DNA of 64,000 bases from Stutzerimonas stutzeri (lineage in GTDB: Bacteria > Pseudomonadota > Gammaproteobacteria > Pseudomonadales > Pseudomonadaceae). This document shows positions 42,590-53,134 of this stretch, piece by piece. The notes beneath the pieces were generated by a model that worked only from the letters and a program-made list of their open reading frames with translations, did no database searches and was not told the DNA's origin. Numbering within the stretch: the first letter of the stretch is position 1; each line of letters opens with the position of its first letter. Made by a program: the position numbers and the translations under genes. The DNA is taken from the NCBI RefSeq assembly GCF_002890915.1, contig NZ_POUT01000005.1:1-64000 (forward strand), in the 5' to 3' direction.

Positions 42590-44770
42590 ATGACTGAGCG
42601 CGTTCAAGTCGGTGGCCTGCAGGTCGCCAAAGTCCTGTACGACTTCGTGAACAACGAGGCGATTCCTGGCACTGGCGTCGATGCCGCGGCCTTCTGGGCC
42701 GGCGCCGACAGCGTCATCCACGACCTGGCGCCGAAGAACCGCGCCCTGCTGGCCAAGCGCGACGCGCTGCAGGCGCAGATCGACGCCTGGCACCAGGCCC
42801 GCGCCGGTCAGGCCCACGACGCCGTGGCCTACAAGGCCTTCCTGCAGGAAATCGGCTACCTGCTGCCGGAAGCCGAAGACTTCCAGGCCACCACCGAGAA
42901 CGTCGACGAAGAGATCGCCCACATGGCCGGCCCGCAGCTGGTGGTGCCGATCATGAACGCGCGCTTCGCCCTGAACGCCGCCAACGCCCGCTGGGGCTCG
43001 CTGTACGACGCGCTGTACGGCACCGACGCCATCTCCGAGGAAGGCGGTGCGCAGAAGGGCCCGGGCTACAACGAAGTCCGCGGCAACAAGGTCATCGCCT
43101 ACGCGCGTGACTTCCTCGACCAGGCCGCCCCGCTGGAAACCGGCTCGCATGCCGATTCCACGGGCTACCGCATCGACGGCGGCAAGCTGGTCGTCGCGCT
43201 GAACAACGGCAGCACCACCGGCCTGAAGAACCCGGCCCAGCTGCAGGGCTTCCAGGGCGAAGCCGGCGCACCGATCGCCGTACTGCTGAAGAACAACGGC
43301 ATCCACTTCGAGATCCAGATCGACCCGGCCAGTCCGATCGGCCAGACCGATGCCGCCGGCGTGAAGGACATCCTGATGGAAGCGGCGCTGACCACCATCA
43401 TGGACTGCGAGGACTCCATCGCCGCCGTCGACGCCGACGACAAGACCATCGTCTACCGCAACTGGCTCGGCCTGATGAAGGGCGATCTGGTCGAGGAGCT
43501 GGAGAAGGGCGGCAAGCGCATCACCCGCGCGATGAACCCGGACCGCGTCTACACCCAGGCCGCCGGCAACGGCGAGCTGACCCTGCACGGCCGCTCGCTG
43601 CTGTTCATCCGCAACGTCGGCCACCTGATGACCAACGACGCCATCCTCGATAAGGACGGCAACGAAGTGCCGGAAGGCATCATGGACGGCCTGTTCACCA
43701 GCCTGATCGCCATCCACAACCTCAACGGCAACACCAGCCGCAAGAACACCCGCACCGGCTCGATGTACATCGTCAAGCCGAAGATGCACGGCCCGGAAGA
43801 AGTGGCCTTCGCCAGCGAACTGTTCGGCCGCGTCGAGGACGTCCTCGGCCTTGCGCGCAACACCCTCAAGGTCGGCATCATGGACGAGGAGCGTCGCACC
43901 ACGATCAACCTCAAGGCCTGCATCAAGGAAGCGCGCGAGCGCGTGGTGTTCATCAACACCGGCTTCCTCGACCGCACCGGCGACGAGATCCACACCTCCA
44001 TGGAAGCCGGCCCGATGGTGCGCAAGGCCGCCATGAAGGCCGAGAAGTGGATCAACGCCTACGAGAACAACAACGTCGACGTGGGCCTCGCCTGTGGCCT
44101 GCAGGGCAAGGCGCAGATCGGCAAGGGCATGTGGGCCATGCCGGACCTGATGGCCGCCATGCTCGAGCAGAAGGTCGGCCACCCGCTGGCCGGCGCCAAC
44201 ACCGCCTGGGTCCCGTCGCCGACTGCCGCCACGCTGCACGCCATGCACTACCACAAGGTCGACGTGCAGGCACGTCAGGCCGAGCTGGCCAAGCGCGAGA
44301 AAGCGTCCATCGACGACATCCTCACCCTCCCGCTGGCACAGGACACCAACTGGAGCGAGGAAGAGAAGCGCAACGAGCTGGACAACAACGCCCAGGGCAT
44401 CCTCGGCTACATGGTCCGCTGGGTCGAACAAGGCGTCGGCTGCTCCAAGGTGCCGGACATCAACGACGTCGCGCTGATGGAAGACCGCGCCACGCTGCGT
44501 ATCTCCAGCCAGCACGTCGCCAACTGGATGCGCCACGGTGTAGTGACCAAGGATCAGGTGATCGAAAGCCTCAAGCGCATGGCCGCCGTGGTCGATCGCC
44601 AGAACGAGGGCGACCCGCTGTACCGCCCGATGGCACCTGACTTCGACAACAGCGTGGCCTTCCAGGCTGCGCTGGAGCTGGTCCTCGAAGGCACCAAGCA
44701 GCCCAACGGCTACACCGAGCCGGTATTGCACCGCCGCCGCCGCGAGTTCAAGGCCAAGAACGGCCTGTAA
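42590..44770 (+). CDS. glcB: Malate synthase G
   Basis: A 726-residue cytoplasmic enzyme that condenses glyoxylate with acetyl-CoA to malate, part of the glyoxylate shunt. It starts [20 protein letters not shown] with GAGGCGAG just upstream of the ATG at 42590. Visible are [17 protein letters not shown] (Mg-binding Glu/Asp), the [10 protein letters not shown] segment near the active site, and [16 protein letters not shown]; the family's length is 720-726. The strong terminator after it shows it is transcribed alone. It fits with the three acyl-CoA dehydrogenases and the acetate-type symporter in the window. Confidence 0.98.
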   Translation: MTERVQVGGLQVAKVLYDFVNNEAIPGTGVDAAAFWAGADSVIHDLAPKNRALLAKRDALQAQIDAWHQARAGQAHDAVAYKAFLQEIGYLLPEAEDFQATTENVDEEIAHMAGPQLVVPIMNARFALNAANARWGSLYDALYGTDAISEEGGAQKGPGYNEVRGNKVIAYARDFLDQAAPLETGSHADSTGYRIDGGKLVVALNNGSTTGLKNPAQLQGFQGEAGAPIAVLLKNNGIHFEIQIDPASPIGQTDAAGVKDILMEAALTTIMDCEDSIAAVDADDKTIVYRNWLGLMKGDLVEELEKGGKRITRAMNPDRVYTQAAGNGELTLHGRSLLFIRNVGHLMTNDAILDKDGNEVPEGIMDGLFTSLIAIHNLNGNTSRKNTRTGSMYIVKPKMHGPEEVAFASELFGRVEDVLGLARNTLKVGIMDEERRTTINLKACIKEARERVVFINTGFLDRTGDEIHTSMEAGPMVRKAAMKAEKWINAYENNNVDVGLACGLQGKAQIGKGMWAMPDLMAAMLEQKVGHPLAGANTAWVPSPTAATLHAMHYHKVDVQARQAELAKREKASIDDILTLPLAQDTNWSEEEKRNELDNNAQGILGYMVRWVEQGVGCSKVPDINDVALMEDRATLRISSQHVANWMRHGVVTKDQVIESLKRMAAVVDRQNEGDPLYRPMAPDFDNSVAFQAALELVLEGTKQPNGYTEPVLHRRRREFKAKNGL

Positions 44771-44785
44771 CCTCGTCCCGCACCA

Positions 44786-44814
44786 GAAAAACCGCCCCTC
44801 GGGGCGGTTTTTTT
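44786..44814 (+). terminator. glcB terminator
   Basis: ACCGCCCC pairs with GGGGCGGT around TC (44791-44808), flanked by AGAAAA on the left and a run of seven Ts on the right. Canonical intrinsic terminator 15 bases past the glcB stop, likely active in both directions. Confidence 0.93.
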
Positions 44815-44952
44815 GTCTCCCGCCCCGCCGCAACACCCTGAAACGCCGGGCTGACCCCGATCAGCTTCCGGGATACCCGCGCTGACTAGACTTACGTCCA
44901 ATTGGGCCGAACCGGCCCACGGCCCACCATGGACAAAAAATGGAAATCACCC

Positions 44953-46887
44953 ATGAGCACACCTGACGCCTTCGCCCAGGCAGGGAAGACGGCTGTACTG
45001 CAGAACATCCACGGCACCATGGAGTTCCTGCGCAAGTACGCCCCGTTCAACCAGATGGAGCCGGCGCACCTCGCCTATCTCGTCGAGAATTGCGAGCTGC
45101 GCTTCTATGCCGAAGGCGACTGCATCATTTCACCGGACGATGGCGTGGTGCAGCACTTCTTCATCGTCAAGCAGGGCCGCGTCCACGGCCAGCGCCCCCA
45201 TACCGCCAAGCGCGGCACCGACACCACCTTCGAGGTCATCGTCGGCGAGTGCTTCCCGATGGCCGCCCTCATGGGCGAGCGCGCCACCCGCACCGCGCAC
45301 CTGGCGGCCGAAGACACCTTCTGCTTCCTGCTGAACAAACCGGCCTTCGTCAAACTGGTGTCCAGTTCCGACGTGTTTCGCGACTTCGCCATACGTGGCG
45401 TGAGCAGCCTGCTCGACCTGGTCAACCAGCAGGCGCAGATGCGCGCCGTGGAAAGCCTCGGCGAGAACTTCTCGCTGGAAACCAGCATCGGCGACCTGGC
45501 GCTGCACCATCCGGTGTCCTGCCTGCCCAGCCGGCCGCTGAACGAGGCGGTGGCGCTGATGCAGGAGGAGAACGTCGGCAGCATCGTCATCGTCGATGAA
45601 GCCCTCCATCCGCAGGGCATCTTCACCCTGCGCGACCTGCGCCGGGTCATCGGCAGCGGCACCACCGATCTGGGCCAGCCGATCGCGCAGTTCATGACGC
45701 ACGATCCGTTCTACCTGCCGCCGGACGCCACCGCCTTCGACGCGGCGATCGCCATGACCGAGCGGCACATCGCGCATGTCTGTGTGGTGGAGGACGGCCT
45801 GCTGTGCGGGGTGATATCCGAGCGCGACCTGTTCTCCCTGCAGCGCGTGGACCTGGTGCACCTGGCGCAAACCATCCGCCATGCGGACAGCGTCGATGCG
45901 CTGGTGGTCATTCGCAGCCGCATCCGGCAGTTGGTCGACAACATGCTGGCCCACGGCGCCTCCTCGGCGCAGATCACCCACATCGTCACCCTGCTCAACG
46001 ACCACACCGTCTGCCGGGTGATCGAGCTGGCCATCGCCAATATGGGCGATCCCGGCATTCCGTTCACCTGGCTGTGCTTCGGCAGCGAAGGCCGCCAGGA
46101 ACAGACCCTGCACACCGACCAGGACAACGGCATGCTCTTCGAGGCCGCCGACGCCGCCGAAGCCGCGCACATCCGCGGGCGCCTGCTGCCGCTGGCCGAA
46201 CGCATCAACCGCGACCTCGATACCTGCGGCTTTACCCTGTGCAAGGGCAACATCATGGCCAGCAATCCGCAGCTGTGCCTGTCGCGCCAGGAATGGAGCC
46301 GCCGCTTCAGCTCGTTCATCCGCGAGGCGACGCCGGAAAACCTGCTCAGCAGCACCATCTATTTCGACCTGCGCGCCATCTGGGGCTCGCCCGAAGGCTG
46401 CGAGCAGCTGCGCCAGAACCTGCTCGAGGAAATCGCCGACAATAGCCTGTTCCAGCGCATGATGGCCGACAACGCCCTGCGCCATCGGCCACCGGTCGGC
46501 CGCTTTCGCGATTTCGTCGTGGCCCGCAAGGGCGAAACCAAGGACACCCTGGACCTCAAGGTGCAAGGCCTGACGCCCTTCGTCGACGGTGCCCGCCTGC
46601 TGGCGTTGAGCAATGGCATCGGCAGCTGCAACACGCTCGAGCGGCTGCGCAAGCTGGTGGAAAAAGGCGTCATCGAGGACAAGGACGGCGCGGCCTACGA
46701 AGAGGCCTACCATTTCATCCAGCAGACGCGCATGCAGCACCATCAACAGCAGGCACGCGACGGATTGCCCTATTCCAACCGCCTGGATCCGGATACGCTC
46801 AATGTGCTCGACCGCCGAATCCTGCGCGAATCCTTCCGCCAGGCCCAGCGTCTACAGGCCAGTCTCGCGGTGCGCTATCAGTTATGA
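44953..46887 (+). CDS. cNMP-binding/CBS/DUF294 nucleotidyltransferase-like protein
   Basis: A 644-residue cytoplasmic protein. Order of domains: cyclic nucleotide-binding fold (about 25-140), two CBS repeats (about 160-285, VSCLPSRPLNEAVALMQEEN and FMTHDPFYLPPDATAFDAAI), the DUF294 nucleotidyltransferase-like part with CFGSEGRQEQTLHTDQDNG (GS plus DxD-like residues), and DUF294_C. The family may sense energy state and act with the adjacent exonuclease. The ATG at 44953 is a choice; ATG at 44929 is the alternative and neither has a strong ribosome site. Its stop overlaps the exonuclease start as ATGA. From memory, P. aeruginosa has the same pair next to an acetate-type symporter (PA3232-PA3235). 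Confidence 0.88.
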   Translation: MSTPDAFAQAGKTAVLQNIHGTMEFLRKYAPFNQMEPAHLAYLVENCELRFYAEGDCIISPDDGVVQHFFIVKQGRVHGQRPHTAKRGTDTTFEVIVGECFPMAALMGERATRTAHLAAEDTFCFLLNKPAFVKLVSSSDVFRDFAIRGVSSLLDLVNQQAQMRAVESLGENFSLETSIGDLALHHPVSCLPSRPLNEAVALMQEENVGSIVIVDEALHPQGIFTLRDLRRVIGSGTTDLGQPIAQFMTHDPFYLPPDATAFDAAIAMTERHIAHVCVVEDGLLCGVISERDLFSLQRVDLVHLAQTIRHADSVDALVVIRSRIRQLVDNMLAHGASSAQITHIVTLLNDHTVCRVIELAIANMGDPGIPFTWLCFGSEGRQEQTLHTDQDNGMLFEAADAAEAAHIRGRLLPLAERINRDLDTCGFTLCKGNIMASNPQLCLSRQEWSRRFSSFIREATPENLLSSTIYFDLRAIWGSPEGCEQLRQNLLEEIADNSLFQRMMADNALRHRPPVGRFRDFVVARKGETKDTLDLKVQGLTPFVDGARLLALSNGIGSCNTLERLRKLVEKGVIEDKDGAAYEEAYHFIQQTRMQHHQQQARDGLPYSNRLDPDTLNVLDRRILRESFRQAQRLQASLAVRYQL

Positions 46888-47591
46888 GTATGTTCTGGTT
46901 CAACTCACGCGGGCCGAAGCTCCCCCACGAGCAGCAGCGGCGCATCGCCGAGCTGCCACGGCCGGCGCTTCCCAAGGCCGTCCCCCTGCGTGAACAGCGG
47001 CTGGTGGTGCTCGACCTGGAAACCACCGGGCTGCACCTCAAGCGCGACCTGGTCATCGCCATCGGCGCGGTGGTCATCGAAGACGGTGCCATCGACTATT
47101 CCCAACAGTTCGAATGCACCCTGTGTCGCCAGGTCAAGCTCACCGAGAGCGTGCTGATACACGGCATCGCCCCCAGCGAGCTGGCCAGCGGGCTGCCGCC
47201 GGCCGAAGCACTGCTCAGTTTCATGGAGTTCGCCGCCGACAGCGTCATACTGGCCTTTCACGCGCCCTTCGATCAGCGCATGCTGGCCCGCGCACTGAAA
47301 AACGAACTGGGTTACAACCTGGAGCACACCTTCCTCGACGTAGCGGATCTGGCGCCCATGCTGTTTCCGGAAGCGATGATCCATCGCGGCGGCCTGGATC
47401 ACTGGCTCGACCAGTTCAACATCCACATTCCGCAGCGCCACAACGCGGCAGCCGATGCCATGGCCACGGCGGAAATCGCCCTGATACTGCTCAATCGCGC
47501 CCAGCGCACGGGACTGCAGCGCTTCGACGAGCTGGCCCAGCGGCTCAGGTGCTGGCAGCGCGCGCGCAAAGCCGCATTCAATTCGATCTGA
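46884..47591 (+). CDS. DnaQ-like 3'-5' exonuclease
   Basis: A 235-residue DEDDh exonuclease. Exo I is VVLDLETTGLH (Asp, Glu), Exo II is ILAFHAPFDQRML (Asp), and Exo III is RHNAAADAMATAEI (His and Asp). Similar to the proofreading epsilon subunit of DNA polymerase III but the gene is distinct from dnaQ, which normally sits beside rnhA. It overlaps the DUF294 gene by four bases (ATGA) so the two are made together. Role unknown; a nucleic-acid or nucleotide trimming step linked to the DUF294 protein is likely. Confidence 0.93.
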   Translation: MSMFWFNSRGPKLPHEQQRRIAELPRPALPKAVPLREQRLVVLDLETTGLHLKRDLVIAIGAVVIEDGAIDYSQQFECTLCRQVKLTESVLIHGIAPSELASGLPPAEALLSFMEFAADSVILAFHAPFDQRMLARALKNELGYNLEHTFLDVADLAPMLFPEAMIHRGGLDHWLDQFNIHIPQRHNAAADAMATAEIALILLNRAQRTGLQRFDELAQRLRCWQRARKAAFNSI

Positions 47592-47705
47592 GCCGATGCT
47601 CCAGCGACCTGCGCGCTGCAGGAGGCGACCGCCTGTCCCCCGCGTCATCCCGGAGCGCGCATCGGACGGTGCTGATGCGCGGCCGCCATACGTCGAGGCG
47701 AGCGC

Positions 47706-48224
47706 TTACCGAGCGCGCTCGCAGATGGCCTGATAGAGCGGTGAAGCCGGCTCCAGTCGAGTCAGTGTCTCGGCCTTCGCCTCGCCGGCCTCGTTGAGCC
47801 TGAACATCGCCTTCTCGCTGCACAGCAGCTGATAGCGAGCACTTCGCACGGTGGACATCAGGCTGCTCTTCTCGAAGCGATACAGCACGAAGCGGGCAAC
47901 ACGCCCTTGCTCGGTGTCCTGGACCTGCGCATTCGCGTCATCCAGCACCGTATAGGCCAGCGGCATGGGATACATCATCGTCCAGGGCCGCCAGAGCATG
48001 CCGCCCTTTTCGCTCGACACCACCAGGGAGCCTTCCGGCAGGCGCGCCTGGGTGCTGGCGAACCAGGTGTATTCGTAGTGAATGGCATATGCCAGCATGC
48101 CCAAGCCGGCAAATACCGGAACGATCCACTTCGGCAGCCGCTTGCGCGTCAAGGAACGCAACAGCAGTGCGATCCCCGCAGCGGCAGCGGCGGCGGCTGC
48201 CGCCGCGATTAGATGCCAGAACAT
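47706..48224 (-). CDS. Hypothetical membrane-anchored protein
   Basis: A 172-residue protein of unknown function. The first 25 residues are hydrophobic with ten alanines in a row, then a second helix (about 34-50, VPVFAGLGMLAYAIHY), then a soluble part of about 120 residues facing the periplasm (FASTQARLPEGSLVVSSEKG, VQDTEQGRVARFVLYRFE). GGGGGA lies before the ATG at 48224. It has the same strand as the symporter genes but lies downstream of their terminator, so it is probably separate. I recognise no domain. Confidence 0.75.
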   Translation of the reverse strand: MFWHLIAAAAAAAAAAGIALLLRSLTRKRLPKWIVPVFAGLGMLAYAIHYEYTWFASTQARLPEGSLVVSSEKGGMLWRPWTMMYPMPLAYTVLDDANAQVQDTEQGRVARFVLYRFEKSSLMSTVRSARYQLLCSEKAMFRLNEAGEAKAETLTRLEPASPLYQAICERAR

Positions 48225-48238
48225 ATACGAGTCCCCCT

Positions 48239-48269
48239 AAAAAAATCGGGCTTCCAGATGGAAGCCCGA
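48239..48269 (-). terminator. Terminator of the symporter operon
   Basis: On the minus strand TCGGGCTTCC (48269-48260) pairs with GGAAGCCCGA (48255-48246) and is followed by seven T residues. It starts 54 bases after the symporter stop codon and ends just before the start of the leftward gene at 48224. Confidence 0.93.
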
Positions 48270-48322
48270 CTTGTACCTCAACCTCGTGCCAGACCAGGTC
48301 TGACGTCCGGTTGCATTATCAG

Positions 48323-50092
48323 TTAGTGATCAAGCGCAGCGCCAGCACCTTTCGGGGTACGCACGCTCTCGACCAGGTCCTGGATCTCCTGCGGCGGTGC
48401 CTGGGTGGCCATCGACACCGCGTAGGCCACGGCGAAGTTCAGGATGGCACCTACGGCACCGAAGGCCTGCGGGGAAATCCCCATCCACCACTGGTCAGGC
48501 GTGTTGGCCAGGGTCGCGGTGCCCGGGATGAAGAACCAGCCCAGGTACAGGAAGATGTACACGGCGGTGCTCACCACACCCACCAGCATACCGGCCACGG
48601 CACCCGCGCTGTTCACACGCTTGGAGAAGATACCCATCATCAGCGCCGGGAACAGGCTCGCTGCCGCGAGACCGAACGCCAGGGCCACCACCTGGGCCGC
48701 AAAGCCCGGAGGGTTCAGACCCAGATAGGTCGCCAGGAGGATGGCTGCCGTCATGGAGATACGGGCAGCCCTCATCTCGCTCTTCTCGCTGATCTTCGGA
48801 TTGATCAGGGTCTTGATCAGGTCGTGGCTGATCGCCGAGGAGATCGCCAGCAGCAGGCCGGCAGCGGTCGACAGTGCAGCGGCAATGGCACCCGCGGCGA
48901 TCAGACCGATGACCCAGCTCGGCAGGTTGGCGATTTCCGGGTTGGCCAGCACGATGATGTCGTTGTTGACGGTCAGCTCGTTACCGTTCCAGCCGCGCTC
49001 CTGGGCGGTCGGGGCGAAGGTGGCGTTGGCGTCGTTGTACATCTGCACACGGCCATCGCTGTTCTTGTCTTCCCACTTGATCAGACCGGTATGTTCCCAG
49101 GTCTGCACCCACTCCGGACGATCTTCGTAACGGATCGCTTCGGCCTGCGGACCTTCCGGATAGATGGTCTGTACCAGGTTCAGGCGCGCCATGGAGGCAA
49201 CGGCCGGTGCGGTCAGGTACAGCAGGGCGATGAAGACCAGCGTCCAGCCGGCGGACCAGCGAGCATCGGCCACCCGCGGTACGGTGAAGAAGCGGATGAT
49301 CACGTGCGGCAGACCGGCGGTACCGATCATCAGCGACAGGGTGAACAGGAACATGTTCAGCTTGTTGTCGATGTCTGCGGTGTAGGCAGCGAAGCCCAGG
49401 TCGGTGACGACCTGATCCAGCTTGTCCAGCAGCGGCACGCCGGAATCGACGTGGGTACCGAACATGCCGAACATCGGGATCGGGTTGCCGGTCAGCTGCA
49501 TGGCGATGAACACCGCCGGGATGGTGTAGGCAATGATCAGCACCACGTACTGCGCCACCTGGGTGTAGGTGATGCCCTTCATCCCACCGAACACCGCGTA
49601 GGCGAACACGATCGCGGCCGCGATCCAGATACCGGCGGAGTTGCTTACTTCCAGGAAGCGGGAGAACGCCACACCGGCACCGGCCATCTGACCGATTACG
49701 TAGGTCACGGAAATCAGAATCAGACAGATAACTGCAACCAGGCGCGCGCCGCGGCTGTAGAAACGGTCACCGATGAAGTCCGGCACGGTGAACTTGCCGA
49801 ACTTGCGCAGGTAGGGCGCAAGCAGCATCGCCAGCAGCACGTAGCCGCCGGTCCAGCCCATCAGGTAGACGGAGGTGGCATAACCGCCGGAGGCGATGAT
49901 ACCGGCCATGGAGATGAAGGATGCCGCGGACATCCAGTCCGCCGCCGTTGCCATGCCGTTGGTGACAGGATGAACGCCACCACCGGCGACGTAGAACTCC
50001 TTAGTCGACCCGGCACGGGCCCAGACCGCGATCCCGATATAGAGCAGGAACGAGGCGCCCACGAACATCATGTTGATCCAATATTGGCTCAT
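48323..50092 (-). CDS. Sodium:solute symporter, acetate-type large subunit
   Basis: A 589-residue inner-membrane carrier of the SSS family with about 13 helices. STKEFYVAGGGVHPVTNGMA, ADWMSAASFISMAGIIASGG and PHVIIRFFTVPRVADAR are shared with ActP acetate permease. An insert of about 90 residues (330-400) between helices and the small partner gene upstream (DUF4212) place it in the two-subunit VC2705-like subfamily. Likely substrates are acetate or other short carboxylates with Na+. The ATG at 50092 lies 5 bases after the small subunit gene. It is conserved beside the DUF294 and exonuclease genes in Pseudomonas. Specificity is inferred. Confidence 0.9.
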   Translation of the reverse strand: MSQYWINMMFVGASFLLYIGIAVWARAGSTKEFYVAGGGVHPVTNGMATAADWMSAASFISMAGIIASGGYATSVYLMGWTGGYVLLAMLLAPYLRKFGKFTVPDFIGDRFYSRGARLVAVICLILISVTYVIGQMAGAGVAFSRFLEVSNSAGIWIAAAIVFAYAVFGGMKGITYTQVAQYVVLIIAYTIPAVFIAMQLTGNPIPMFGMFGTHVDSGVPLLDKLDQVVTDLGFAAYTADIDNKLNMFLFTLSLMIGTAGLPHVIIRFFTVPRVADARWSAGWTLVFIALLYLTAPAVASMARLNLVQTIYPEGPQAEAIRYEDRPEWVQTWEHTGLIKWEDKNSDGRVQMYNDANATFAPTAQERGWNGNELTVNNDIIVLANPEIANLPSWVIGLIAAGAIAAALSTAAGLLLAISSAISHDLIKTLINPKISEKSEMRAARISMTAAILLATYLGLNPPGFAAQVVALAFGLAAASLFPALMMGIFSKRVNSAGAVAGMLVGVVSTAVYIFLYLGWFFIPGTATLANTPDQWWMGISPQAFGAVGAILNFAVAYAVSMATQAPPQEIQDLVESVRTPKGAGAALDH

Positions 50093-50097
50093 AGTGG

Positions 50098-50361
50098 TTA
50101 CTCCTCAACCCCGAATTCCTTGTCCAGTTTGTTCAGCCGCCACGCGTAGTGGAAGATGATCGCAATGAACGTGATGATGGAACCCTGTTGAGCGAACCAG
50201 AAGCCAAGATCCGTTCCCCCTACAGGGATACCGGACACCAGCGGGCGCAGGAGGATACCGAAACCGTATGAGACAAGAGCCCAGACCACTAAGCTCCAAG
50301 TGATAAGGCGAACATTCGCCTTCCAGTACGCAGCAGCATTTTGTTTATCGTTGTCGGCCAT
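50098..50361 (-). CDS. Sodium:solute symporter small subunit (DUF4212)
   Basis: An 87-residue inner-membrane protein with two helices. YWKANVRLITWSLVVWALVSY, LGFWFAQQGSIITFIAIIF and YAWRLNKLDKEFGVEE are the DUF4212 signature. It precedes the large subunit gene and the two are coupled (5-base gap). GGAG stands 7 bases before the ATG at 50361; the longer frame is rejected. On the upstream side a TATAAG -10-like element occurs on the minus strand at 50429-50424. Confidence 0.93.
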   Translation of the reverse strand: MADNDKQNAAAYWKANVRLITWSLVVWALVSYGFGILLRPLVSGIPVGGTDLGFWFAQQGSIITFIAIIFHYAWRLNKLDKEFGVEE

Positions 50362-50866
50362 TGACGTTCTCCGCCTTATTGTTATTGCAAGAAAGAACCA
50401 CATACTGAATCTAACAAAGGTGCCTTATAGAATGAAAGCCCCGACTTTAGTCTGACAAACAAGCGAAAAAGGCGGGCAGGTGCCAAACAGAGCCCTCCAG
50501 CTGCACGCCCTGTTGCGCTCAATCGCACCGTAACCGTCGCCCCAGACAGCCGGCCGTCACCCTGCAGGCGGACCGGTCGCAGGCCGAGGGCAATCGACCA
50601 GCCACCCCGAAACACGACCGGCCGGTCACGTGATAATTAACAGCGGCATATGACTATTCGCACCAAATCATATTCCAATTTAATTACCACTCATTAACAA
50701 GCCCGAACGAACCCATATAAGTTTCAAACTAACGACCTATGAACTAAAGTTTAAAACAAAAATAACAAGTCGAAATAATGAACATCCTTTATTTCGACTT
50801 GATTGCAATAAGCGAAGCAGGCCTCGACCGAAGCCGGACGGCACAAACGTGCAGGAGCGGCCTGCT
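50362..50866. other. Non-coding gap with AT-rich patch
   Basis: No gene can be supported. The part near 50362-50470 should hold the promoter of the symporter operon: TATAAG (minus strand, 50429-50424) without a clear -35, as for an activator-dependent promoter. From about 50630 to 50815 the base composition drops to roughly one-third GC, unlike the rest of the window, and includes many A and T runs. A terminator-like hairpin is within it (50766-50801). Confidence 0.5.
50766..50801 (-). terminator. Terminator-like hairpin in AT-rich patch
   Basis: CAAGTCGAAATAA (50766-50778) pairs perfectly with TTATTTCGACTTG (50789-50801) around a ten-base loop. Read leftward it is followed by TTATTTTTGTTTTAAAC, so it may end transcription from the retropepsin-like gene that stops at 50867. 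Confidence 0.6.
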
Positions 50867-50881
50867 TCAGCAGGCCGGTTG
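50849..50881. repeat. REP-like palindrome overlapping a gene end
   Basis: GTGCAGGAGCGGCCTGCTTCAG opens like a REP unit; its stem GGCCTGC (50859-50865) pairs with GCAGGCC (50870-50876) around TTCA. The stop codon of the leftward retropepsin-like gene (50867-50869) lies in the loop and its last residues are encoded by the stem. Confidence 0.65.
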
Positions 50882-51376
50882 GCCTGCGGTGTACTTCTCA
50901 GTGGGGTAGATCGCCGCATCCAGGTCGCGGATGGTCTCGGCGCCGATCAGCAACGGATAGCTGAAATGGGTGCGATCGGTCAGGTTGACCTCCACTTCGC
51001 GCAACTGGTCGCCAATGCACAGTTGCATGCCGATGATGGGCCGCTCGGCCCGCGGCGGCTCGCTGCGCGATGCGCTGCCGCCGGCCTCTTCGGCACGTGT
51101 CTTGATGCGGCTGATGCCGAGCAGGGGCTGCTCGTAGAGCGTGTCATCGGCGCCAGCGACGGCCAGGCGGAAGCGTACCCAGTCTTCGCCATCGCGGCGG
51201 AACTGCTCGATGTCGCGCGCCGACAGCGAGGCGGTCATGGCGCCGGTGTCCATCTTGGCGGGCAGGGTCTTGCCGATTTCTTCGATCTTGATGTGTTCGT
51301 AACGGCCATAGAGGGTGGGCTGCGCCGCGAATGCGGGGAATGCCAGCAATCCGGCGAGGAAAAACGCGCGTGACAA
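50867..51376 (-). CDS. Periplasmic retropepsin-like aspartic protease
   Basis: A 169-residue secreted protein. The start is TTG at 51376, with AGGAGG 6 bases before it and no better codon; this gives a signal peptide SRAFFLAGLLAFPAFA. The mature part has the aspartic-protease motif KMDTGAMTASLSA and the second conserved segment YPLLIGAETIRDLDAAI. The family is annotated as putative ATP-dependent zinc protease (DUF785) and resembles the RimK-linked proteins; retropepsin-like dimerisation is expected. The last residues, AGQPAC, come from a REP-like palindrome. It diverges from dbpA. Confidence 0.85.
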   Translation of the reverse strand: MSRAFFLAGLLAFPAFAAQPTLYGRYEHIKIEEIGKTLPAKMDTGAMTASLSARDIEQFRRDGEDWVRFRLAVAGADDTLYEQPLLGISRIKTRAEEAGGSASRSEPPRAERPIIGMQLCIGDQLREVEVNLTDRTHFSYPLLIGAETIRDLDAAIYPTEKYTAGQPAC

Positions 51377-51545
51377 AACGACCTCCTGAGGGTGACGAGT
51401 GGGCCATTTTCGATCGGCGCACCGCCTCGGGGTTCCGCCTGGCCACCATACAAAACATTTCATTCCCACCGTCCGGCCGTTCGCCGCGCAGGCCCGGGCG
51501 GCCCTGTTAGACTGCACGCCGATTCCGCCGCCGAAGACCCCGCCC

Positions 51546-52922
<1,377 letters not shown>

Positions 52923-52925
<3 letters not shown>

Positions 52926-53027
52926 GGTGGATGGCCGAAGCCATCCACGCGGATAGGGTGCAGGGCTCACGAGGCGTATCGCTGCACGCCCCGCGTGGAA
53001 AATCGCTTCGCGAGTTTTCCACCCTAC
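52923..53027. repeat. Two GTAGGGTGGA-type palindromes after dbpA
   Basis: The first pairs GTGGATGGC (52927-52935) with GCCATCCAC (52940-52948) and begins TGTAGG, whose TAG is the dbpA stop. The second pairs GTGGAAAA (52995-53002) with TTTTCCAC (53015-53022) and ends CCTAC. Together they take up most of the dbpA-yccS gap. The repeat's left end supplying a stop codon suggests insertion at the gene boundary. Confidence 0.75.
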
Positions 53028-53134
53028 TGCCGCGCGCGCGGTCGTTACCATGCGGGAAAATTCGCCGCAGCCCGTGACAGCGTTGTGCTGACGGCGTCCA
53101 ATAGAACCTTTCCCGCCGCCAGGTCCGCCCGCCC

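Noticed and set aside
42206..44836. 876-codon frame opposite glcB
   Set aside because: Shadow of malate synthase G on the other strand; His/Val/Gly-rich with no motif.
50766..50801. Possible phage attachment site or integration scar in the AT-rich patch
   Set aside because: The symmetric sequence is better explained as a terminator hairpin; no integrase, tRNA or direct repeat is nearby.
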